From: JAPYTU01 sp036166735
Lineage (GTDB): Bacteria; Bacteroidota; Bacteroidia; Cytophagales; MED-G16
DNA: 5,038 nucleotides
Direction of reading: 5' to 3'
Assembly (NCBI GenBank): GCA_036166735.1
Contig: JAYZHG010000081.1
Coordinates: forward strand, 1-5,038
Shown: in pieces, positions 1-5,038 of the stretch
Numbering within the stretch: the stretch's first letter is position 1
Layout: every line of letters starts with the position of its first letter
Translations under genes and position numbers: made by a program
Notes under the pieces: model-generated
Seen by the model: the letters and a program-made list of their open reading frames with translations, nothing else
Databases searched by the model: none
Told to the model about the DNA's origin: nothing

Positions 1-60
1 TTAATGTTAATTCTTACTTTGAAAATAAATATTGTTATTTTTAGTGGTATTGAAGTGAGA
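1..60. other. Short intergenic edge downstream of lepB, no definable gene
   Basis: The minus strand has no ATG or TTG start here for a following gene, so the next gene lies beyond the left edge. On the plus strand two frames are open from the edge. One ends at a TAG at 42-44 and the other runs into the lepB end, stopping at 79-81. Either could be the tail of a convergent gene, but the stretch is too short to judge. A weak all-AT inverted repeat (22-28 with 35-41) is also present and lacks a following T run for either strand. Confidence 0.5.
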
Positions 61-84
61 TTATTTAATTGTATTAAATAATCT
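58..84 (-). terminator. Candidate 3'-end hairpin at the lepB stop codon
   Basis: Positions 58-69 and 73-84 are perfect reverse complements (12 bp, arms AGATTATTTAAT and ATTAAATAATCT) around a three-base loop at 70-72. The repeat spans the lepB stop codon (61-63) and its last seven codons. In the mRNA this would fold into a stable but AT-rich stem at the end of the last visible gene. No uridine run follows directly on the minus strand (the next bases read CACTTCAATACC), so it is not a classical intrinsic terminator. It could be a weak or factor-assisted terminator, a 3'-end protecting structure, or chance in AT-rich sequence. Confidence 0.4.
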
Positions 85-1119
85 ATTCCACCTAATTTTT
101 TTAAAGAAACTCTCGTTTTTATCTATAGATAGCCATATAAAAGAAGCTTCACCTAGAACATGATCTTCAGGAACAAATCCCCAAAATCTTGAATCTTCTG
201 AATTATGTCTATTATCACCCATCATGAAATAATAATTTTGAATAAATTTATATTCTTTAATTTCCTCATTGTTAATATAGAGTTTGTTTTTTTCTATAAT
301 TACATTATTATGATGTTCATAATCTGTTATAGTGCTACCATATCTTATAAGATTATCTTCATTTATTTTTATTATCATATCTTTTTTAGGAACAGTTAAT
401 GGTCCATAGAAATCAGTATTCCATGTTAATTTATTTGCATCTGGAAATATTGAGTAAATACTTTGATTTTTTTCTATTTTTCCAATAAAAACATCTTTTA
501 TGAAAGGTTCATTTTTAAATTTCATTGCAATTGATTCTTTAGTATTTATAACATAACCATCTTGAGTTTTATTATATTCCCAAATACCATATTTTTTAAA
601 AATTCTAGGATTTATAGATTGTTCTGTTATTACATAAAATCTATACTGCATTTCAATTGATGAATTGGTAGTTTTAGAATTGATAATTATATTACCATTT
701 TCAATTTTTAAAGTATCTCCTGGCAGTGCAACACATCTTTTAACATAATATGTTTTTAGATCTATTGGTTTTTCTAATTCTCTTGGATAATTAAAAACCA
801 CTATATCATTTCTTTCAATTTTAGAAAATCCAGGTAATCTATATTGAGGTAATTTTATCCAATTTAAATAAGAAGGAATATTGGTTCCCCATATTTTTTG
901 ATGCGTTAAAGGAATTTGTAAAGGAGTCATGGGTGTTCTTGGACCATAATTTAATTTATTTACGAAAAGAAAATCTCCAACTTGAAGTGTTGATTCCATC
1001 GATGGAGTGGGAATTGTAAATGCTTCGAAAGTTGCCCATCTAATTATAGATGCTGCTACAACAGCAAATAAAAGAGCATCTAACCATTCTCTAATAGGGC
1101 CTTTTTTAATTACTGACAT
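61..1119 (-). CDS. lepB: Signal peptidase I (Bacteroidota type)
   Basis: This membrane serine protease (family S26) cleaves signal peptides from exported proteins using a Ser-Lys dyad. Its 352 residues begin with a short basic segment and one membrane helix at about 13-30, and the active site should face the periplasm. Box B is IPTPSMESTLQVGDFLFV with nucleophile Ser40. Box C is RNDIVVFNYP at 103-112. Box D is YYVKRCVALPGDTL with general base Lys127. Box E is MGDNRHNSEDSRFWGFVP at 300-317. About 150 residues between boxes D and E, including a WNTDFYGPLTVPKK segment at about 233-246, form the non-catalytic insert usual in Bacteroidota. The extra N-terminal membrane segments seen in many Flavobacteriia are absent, giving the shorter form I associate with Cytophagales-like relatives. 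The ATG at 1117-1119 is fixed by an in-frame stop at 1135-1137. The gene is last in the block, 55 bases after the DUF5683 gene, and dapB, commonly found between them, is missing. All catalytic residues are present, so it should be active. Confidence 0.95.
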   Translation of the reverse strand: MSVIKKGPIREWLDALLFAVVAASIIRWATFEAFTIPTPSMESTLQVGDFLFVNKLNYGPRTPMTPLQIPLTHQKIWGTNIPSYLNWIKLPQYRLPGFSKIERNDIVVFNYPRELEKPIDLKTYYVKRCVALPGDTLKIENGNIIINSKTTNSSIEMQYRFYVITEQSINPRIFKKYGIWEYNKTQDGYVINTKESIAMKFKNEPFIKDVFIGKIEKNQSIYSIFPDANKLTWNTDFYGPLTVPKKDMIIKINEDNLIRYGSTITDYEHHNNVIIEKNKLYINNEEIKEYKFIQNYYFMMGDNRHNSEDSRFWGFVPEDHVLGEASFIWLSIDKNESFFKKIRWNRLFNTIK

Positions 1120-1174
1120 TTGCGAAGATAAAAATTAATATTGAGTTAATAATTTGTTTCAATGTTTAAAAATG
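1120..1174 (-). other. DUF5683-lepB intergenic gap
   Basis: These 55 bases are the largest gap inside the block and lie where dapB often sits in Bacteroidota. I see no match to the Bacteroidota promoter pattern (TTTG near -33 with TAnnTTTG near -7), no Shine-Dalgarno sequence before the lepB ATG, and no strong hairpin. Read-through from the DUF5683 gene is the simplest reading, although a weak AT-rich promoter cannot be excluded by eye. Confidence 0.5.
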
Positions 1175-1711
1175 TTAAAAATTAAATTTTACTGAAATAC
1201 CTACTATATTAGAGTTATTTATTTGTTTTAATGATGGTTTAATTTTCATTGATATGTCCTCATTTATATTAAATTCATTCAGATGTGCAAATACATGAGC
1301 ATCTACAATATTTAATAAGTAGTATACACCTGAAAATATTATTAATAAATCTCTGTTTCTTCTCCAGAATTCCATATTTCTTTCTAATAAAGACTCACTA
1401 AAATTTGGAAATGGGTTTATTGTAGAATCTATTCCATCAACTTCCATCAATAAAGCATTTTTAAATTGAACATACATTTCATTATTAAATTTTATGTAGT
1501 GTCCTATTACTATATAGCCACCATATATTACTGGAACTTTCCAATATTGTTTATTATATATTTGCCCTAATCCTGGTAATATAGCAGATAAAGTTGCTGC
1601 TTTTTTTGGATTTAATTTAACTAAGGCTTTTGATGTATCATTTTCTAATAGATTATTTTGTGAAAATAAATATGTATTTGTTAATAGTATTAAGATAATA
1701 ATTCTAATCAT
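1175..1711 (-). CDS. DUF5683 family exported membrane-associated protein
   Basis: The function is unknown. The 178-residue product begins with a short hydrophobic signal-like segment (residues 2-16, then FSQNN), so it is probably exported or membrane-anchored; no lipobox cysteine is present. The domain starts at about residue 35 with PKKAATLSAILPGLGQIYN, followed by YWKVPVIYGGYIVIGHYIKFN at about 56-76 as a first hydrophobic stretch. WRRNRDLLIIFSGVYYLLN at 116-134 is a second, leading into IVDAHVFAHLNEFNI at 135-149. This order (PGLGQIYN, then RRNRD, then VDAHVxAHL) is what I recognise as DUF5683, which in Bacteroidota is typically encoded straight after parB. The C-terminus ends in an alternating strand finishing in Phe (GISVKFNF), reminiscent of outer-membrane proteins, though the protein is too short to be a barrel alone. 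The ATG at 1709-1711 overlaps the parB stop as TAATG, so translation is probably coupled. Family assignment is good; any link to segregation or the envelope is inference. Confidence 0.85.
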   Translation of the reverse strand: MIRIIILILLTNTYLFSQNNLLENDTSKALVKLNPKKAATLSAILPGLGQIYNKQYWKVPVIYGGYIVIGHYIKFNNEMYVQFKNALLMEVDGIDSTINPFPNFSESLLERNMEFWRRNRDLLIIFSGVYYLLNIVDAHVFAHLNEFNINEDISMKIKPSLKQINNSNIVGISVKFNF

Positions 1712-2565
1712 TATATAATATCTAATAATTCAAGGATTCTGTTTAAATCATTTGTGTTTTTGTAGGGTACGATTATTTCTCCTTTTGTAGAATTACCACT
1801 TATTTTTATTTTTGTTCCTAAAAAGGAAGATAATTTAGCTTCTAGTTTTTCTATATCTTTATTTTTTGTTGATATTTTCTGTCTATAGCTTTTAGTTTTA
1901 CTTAATTTTCTTACTAAGTTTTCTACATTTCTAACAGATAATTTATTTTCTAGCATTTTTTTATATACTGCAAGTTGCATTTCACTTGTTTCGATTGTAA
2001 TTAAAGACCTTGCATGTCCCATTTGAATTTTATTTTTAATTATACCTTTTTGAATAGTTGGTGGTAATTTTAATAGCCTTAGATAATTGTTTATTGTAGA
2101 TCTATCTTTTCCTACTCTTTTAGCAAGATTTTCTTGATTAATTTTTAATTCATCAATTAATTTTTTATATGAAATTGCAATTTCAAGAGAATTTAGATTT
2201 TCTCTTTGAATATTTTCTATTAATGCCATTTCTAGCATTTCATTATCTTTAGCATTTTTTATAAATGCAGGAATTGATTTGAGTTTTGAAATTTTAGAGG
2301 CTCTAAATCTTCTTTCTCCAGATATTAACTGATAAGTATTTTCATCAATTTTTCTTACAGTTATTGGTTGTATAATACCATGAGTAGATATGGATTTAGC
2401 TAATTCATTTAATTGTTTTTCATTAAAATTGGCTCTTGGTTGATTATTATTTCTTTTTATTTTATCAATATTAATTTCTTTGAAAATATTCGAATTATGC
2501 TTTTTCGATTTTTTTCCTAATAATGCTTCTAATCCTCTTCCTAATGCTTTTCTTCTTTTTACCAT
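1711..2565 (-). CDS. parB: Chromosome partitioning protein ParB (Spo0J/Noc family)
   Basis: ParB is a CTP-dependent DNA clamp that loads at parS, spreads along DNA, and stimulates ParA ATPase activity. The 284 residues show the full family layout. The N-terminal LGRGLEALLG at 8-17 is the ParA-stimulating motif. The CTP-binding region includes QPRANF at about 42-47, THGIIQPITV at 61-70, GERRFRAS at 83-90 and ENIQREN at 117-123. A helix-turn-helix at roughly 141-166 (NLAKRVGKDRSTINNYLRLL) recognises parS. A basic linker around 220-240 leads to a C-terminal dimerisation domain at about 240-284. The start at 2563-2565 is well fixed, since an in-frame stop lies at 2575-2577. The coding strand has a purine-rich AAAGAAG (2570-2576) just upstream, a weak ribosome-site candidate inside the parA end. 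The stop codon shares one base with the next gene's ATG. GERRFRAS is intact, so CTP binding is expected; Noc is less likely given the parA partner. Confidence 0.97.
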   Translation of the reverse strand: MVKRRKALGRGLEALLGKKSKKHNSNIFKEINIDKIKRNNNQPRANFNEKQLNELAKSISTHGIIQPITVRKIDENTYQLISGERRFRASKISKLKSIPAFIKNAKDNEMLEMALIENIQRENLNSLEIAISYKKLIDELKINQENLAKRVGKDRSTINNYLRLLKLPPTIQKGIIKNKIQMGHARSLITIETSEMQLAVYKKMLENKLSVRNVENLVRKLSKTKSYRQKISTKNKDIEKLEAKLSSFLGTKIKISGNSTKGEIIVPYKNTNDLNRILELLDII

Positions 2566-3344
2566 ATTGCTTCTTTAGAAAGTTTATTTTTTTTTATTAA
2601 TTCTTTTGCTAGATTCATATAACTTAATGATCCTTTACAGTCAGCATCATATGATATAGCGGGAATTCCATAAGATGGAGCTTCACTTAACCTTACATTT
2701 CTCGGAATTATAGTATTGAAAACTAAAGATTTAAAATGCATTTGTACTTCTTCTACTACTTGATTACTAAGTCGAAGTCTCACATCATACATACTTAACA
2801 ATATACCCTCAATTGATAAGTTATAATTTAGTTTAGACTGAATTAATTTAATTGTTTCAAGAAGTTTTCCAAGTCCTTCTAATGCAAAGTATTCACATTG
2901 TACAGGAATTATTATAGAGTCTGAAGCTACTAATGAATTTATTGTAACAATACCTAGAGATGGTGAACAATCAATTATTATAAAGTCATATTTATTTTTT
3001 ATACTATCTAAACAATTTTTCATTCGTATATCTCTATTTTTTAGTTCTACCATTTCAACTTCGGCTCCAACTAAATCTATATCTGAGGGTAATAGATGAA
3101 GGTAATCTAATTTAGTTTTTATTATATTTTTATTATTAATTTTCTCTTCGATCATACAATCATAGATACTTTTATTAATTTTTTCTACATCTACTCCTAG
3201 TCCAGAAGTTGAATTTGCTTGAGGATCAGCGTCTACTAATAGAGTTTTATATTCTAATACAGCAAGACTAGCAGCAAGATTGATTGATGTAGTTGTTTTG
3301 CCAACACCACCTTTTTGATTTGCTATTGAAATTATTTTACCCAT
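2559..3344 (-). CDS. parA: Chromosome partitioning ATPase ParA (Soj family)
   Basis: This is a 261-residue P-loop ATPase that forms nucleoid-bound dimers and moves or positions ParB-parS origin complexes. The deviant Walker A is KGGVGKTT at residues 11-18, with the signature Lys11 and Lys16. DADPQANST at 38-46 is the Walker A' region, FIIIDCSPSLG at 121-131 is Walker B, and the C-terminal SEAPSYG at 220-226 is typical of chromosomal ParA. There is no N-terminal DNA-binding extension, as expected for the short chromosomal (Soj-like, type Ib size) proteins. MinD is excluded by the lack of a C-terminal amphipathic membrane helix and by the parB partner. The ATG at 3342-3344 is the only sensible start, because an in-frame stop lies two codons upstream (3348-3350) and the P-loop begins ten residues in. 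No Shine-Dalgarno sequence is evident. The gene lies 37 bases after yidC, and its last seven bases overlap parB, suggesting coupled translation at a fixed ratio. Confidence 0.97.
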   Translation of the reverse strand: MGKIISIANQKGGVGKTTTSINLAASLAVLEYKTLLVDADPQANSTSGLGVDVEKINKSIYDCMIEEKINNKNIIKTKLDYLHLLPSDIDLVGAEVEMVELKNRDIRMKNCLDSIKNKYDFIIIDCSPSLGIVTINSLVASDSIIIPVQCEYFALEGLGKLLETIKLIQSKLNYNLSIEGILLSMYDVRLRLSNQVVEEVQMHFKSLVFNTIIPRNVRLSEAPSYGIPAISYDADCKGSLSYMNLAKELIKKNKLSKEAIW

Positions 3345-3381
3345 ATATTATTAAAGTACATATTTTTTTATTTAATATTTG
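3345..3381 (-). other. yidC-parA intergenic gap
   Basis: This 37-base gap is almost entirely A and T. No G+C stem that could act as a terminator after yidC is visible, and there is no parS-like palindrome or clear promoter motif, so co-transcription of yidC with parA is plausible. The purine content immediately before the parA ATG does not form a recognisable Shine-Dalgarno sequence, which is normal for Bacteroidota. Confidence 0.5.
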
Positions 3382-5038
3382 TTAATTGTTCTTTCTTTTT
3401 TTTGCTTTTTGCTTTGCTTTCATAGCTTCTTCAAGTCTAATTTGAAAGTTTGACTTTTTTTTATTTAATGTTTTTTTTCTATTAATATTAATTTGATGTT
3501 TTATTTCTTCTTCATCAACAAATTTTTTAAAAATTATAATTTGTGCATATGAAGCTACATTTGAAAGAAAATAATAATAAGTTAATCCAGATGAAAAATT
3601 ATTGAATATAAATAGGAACATAAATGGAAAAATATATTGAATAGTTTTCATTGGACCTTCAATAGTTTGCATTTGACTGTTTGCTTTATTAATTAATAAT
3701 GTGGAAACAGTCATTAATAAAGTAAATAAACTTACATGATCTCCATAGAATGGAATTGAAAATGGTAAATTTAAAATAGAATCATAGCTTGATAAGTCAC
3801 TTGCCCATAGAAATGATTTGCCTCTTAATTCAATGGAATTTGGTATAAAATAAAAAATAGAGATTAAAATTGGAAGTTGAAATAATAAAGGCAAACAACC
3901 TCCTAAAGGACTAACTCCAGTCTTTTGATATAATTCCATAATTTCAGATTGTGATTTTTGCATATCTCCATCATGTTTCTCTTTTATTTTTTTTATTTCA
4001 GGATTTAATACTTTTAATTTTGCCATTGATATATGAGACTTCCATGTAAGGGGTGTAATTATTAATCGAATTAAAACAACTAATAGAAATATTATTAAAC
4101 CATAATTTCCAGTAATAGTTTCTAAAAAGTTGAATATTGGTATTATGATGTATTTATTAAAAAAATTAACTCCAATCCATCCAAGATTTATATTTTTATA
4201 AAAGTTATTATCAATATTTTTCATTAATGAATACTTATTTGGACCAAAAAAGTAACTAAATGATGCGGTATTATTTATCATTGATAATTCTGTATTTATT
4301 TGTAATGTTTTGATATATGATGAATCATTTAAATAAATGGATTTTAAATTTGAGTTTATAAAACCATTTTTACTGATAATTCCCGATGTAAAAAATTGTT
4401 GTTTATTGGTTATCCAAAGTAAGTTTTCTTCCAATGATATATTTTCATCATTTTTTGAACTACCAGATAAATAATCAAAATCCTCATTATTATTGTAATA
4501 ATATATAGTTGTTTGTGTCTTTTCATTGGAAATATTGGCTTCTTGATGTTTAAGTTTATTTACCCAATTTATTTTTACTGATTTATTGAAAGATGAATTG
4601 CCATTATAACTAATGTTATTTTCTATTATATAGCTGTTTTTATTGAGAAGGTATGATATTAATATATGTTTATTATCATTAGAATTTGCTTTAAAAGATA
4701 AATTGATTCCTTTGTCTGATTTATTTATGGTTGAATTGAATATAATTTTATCTAAATCAGTAGACTCCTCAGAAATTAAATGGTAATTAATGTCACTTTC
4801 ATTATTACCATAAATTTTAAGTTTTTTATTATTTGTTAAATAATTTTTTAAAAAAACATTTAATATTTTGGCTCCTTTAGAATTAAATTCTACTATTAAA
4901 TTTTCATTTTCAATAGTTATTATTTTTTCTTTATTAATAGAACTAAAACTTTGATTTAATTCTTCTTCTTTGTTTTCAATTATTGTTTTTTTATTAGGTA
5001 TTTCTTCTATTTTTTCATTTTCTTCTATTACTATAGGA
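3382..5038 (-). CDS. yidC: Membrane protein insertase YidC (5'-truncated by window edge)
   Basis: YidC inserts proteins into the inner membrane, alone or with SecYEG. The frame is open from the window edge to a TAA at 3382-3384, giving 551 visible residues; the first membrane helix and true start lie beyond 5038. Visible residues 1-40 are a Glu/Lys/Asn-rich linker. The periplasmic P1 domain follows (ITIENENLIVEF near 40-52, then SKGAKILNVFLKNY) and runs to about residue 290, including LEENLLWITNKQQFF at about 202-216. The conserved insertase core comes next: a helix at about 313-332 with Arg324 in the position of the E. coli groove arginine (VLIRLIITPLT), a cytoplasmic hairpin with MAKLKVLNPEI, GGCLPLLFQLPI at 379-390, a helix after GDHVSLFTLL, and a last helix region with SSGLTYYYFLSN. 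A basic tail of about 45 residues (ending KKRKNN) could contact ribosomes. A TTG at 4432-4434 could be mistaken for the start, but the P1 domain continues upstream of it. Identification is firm; the phylum match to Bacteroidota is from memory of the family. Confidence 0.96.
   Translation of the reverse strand, partial: PIVIEENEKIEEIPNKKTIIENKEEELNQSFSSINKEKIITIENENLIVEFNSKGAKILNVFLKNYLTNNKKLKIYGNNESDINYHLISEESTDLDKIIFNSTINKSDKGINLSFKANSNDNKHILISYLLNKNSYIIENNISYNGNSSFNKSVKINWVNKLKHQEANISNEKTQTTIYYYNNNEDFDYLSGSSKNDENISLEENLLWITNKQQFFTSGIISKNGFINSNLKSIYLNDSSYIKTLQINTELSMINNTASFSYFFGPNKYSLMKNIDNNFYKNINLGWIGVNFFNKYIIIPIFNFLETITGNYGLIIFLLVVLIRLIITPLTWKSHISMAKLKVLNPEIKKIKEKHDGDMQKSQSEIMELYQKTGVSPLGGCLPLLFQLPILISIFYFIPNSIELRGKSFLWASDLSSYDSILNLPFSIPFYGDHVSLFTLLMTVSTLLINKANSQMQTIEGPMKTIQYIFPFMFLFIFNNFSSGLTYYYFLSNVASYAQIIIFKKFVDEEEIKHQININRKKTLNKKKSNFQIRLEEAMKAKQKAKKRKNN

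Noticed and set aside
22..41. All-AT inverted repeat with 7-bp arms (22-28 and 35-41)
   Set aside because: It has no G+C pairs, a 6-base loop and no following T run on either strand, so it is expected by chance in sequence this AT-rich.
1..81. Possible end of a convergent plus-strand gene (stop at 42-44 or 79-81)
   Set aside because: Only 14 to 27 codons are visible and nothing in them is recognisable. Open frames of this size occur by chance.
205..399. Plus-strand open frame of 64 codons, hydrophobic and Ile/Phe-rich
   Set aside because: It lies wholly antisense to the well-supported lepB insert region. Its composition is what the complement of Asn/Lys/Ile-rich AT-rich coding sequence gives, and it has no recognisable domain.
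995..1006. Perfect 12-bp palindrome TCCATCGATGGA
   Set aside because: It falls on the codons for the LepB active-site motif (Pro-Ser-Met-Glu). These codons explain it, and no second copy or regulatory context is visible.
1..5038. parS site or DnaA-box cluster near parAB
   Set aside because: I looked for the CACGTG core of parS and for TTATCCACA-like boxes on both strands and found none. Two partial TTATCCA matches, inside lepB and yidC, do not continue into full boxes.
1..5038. CRISPR array, tRNA or rRNA gene, insertion sequence or phage gene
   Set aside because: Nearly all of the window is accounted for by five housekeeping genes with intact motifs, and no spaced direct repeats, clover-leaf sequence or transposase motifs were seen.

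Overview
The window is a compact, very AT-rich stretch (G+C roughly one quarter by eye) with every recognisable gene on the minus strand. Read 5' to 3' on that strand the order is yidC (5' end beyond the window), parA, parB, a DUF5683 family gene, and lepB. The protein features point to Bacteroidota. The YidC membrane core carries the version of the fold I know from that phylum (FLWASDLSSYDSI, PFYGDHVSLFTLLMTVST). A DUF5683 protein directly after parB is a Bacteroidota arrangement. LepB has the Bacteroidota-type insert between its catalytic boxes, and it is the short form with a single N-terminal membrane segment that I associate more with Cytophagales-like lineages than with Flavobacteriia. 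The strong AT bias and the Lys/Asn/Ile-rich proteins suggest a streamlined marine or host-associated lineage. The lineage and lifestyle inferences are tentative.

Layout: positions 1-60 hold no gene that can be defined. lepB (61-1119) ends inside a perfect 12-bp inverted repeat (58-84), which may mark the 3' end of the transcript. A 55-base gap separates it from the DUF5683 gene (1175-1711). That gene overlaps the parB stop codon by one base, parB (1711-2565) overlaps parA (2559-3344) by seven bases, and parA lies 37 bases after the yidC stop. From 3382 to the right edge the whole sequence is one open yidC frame. An apparent TTG start at 4432-4434 is internal to yidC, because the periplasmic P1 domain is encoded upstream of it without a stop.

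Taken together this looks like a single co-directional, probably co-transcribed housekeeping block. It joins membrane protein insertion (YidC), chromosome origin segregation (ParA/ParB), an exported membrane-associated protein of unknown function (DUF5683), and signal peptide cleavage (LepB). I see no mobile element, CRISPR array, RNA gene, parS site or DnaA-box cluster. I found no convincing novel system. The points worth a second look are the missing dapB between DUF5683 and lepB, the yidC-parA junction, the hairpin at the lepB stop, and the conserved linkage of DUF5683 to parAB.
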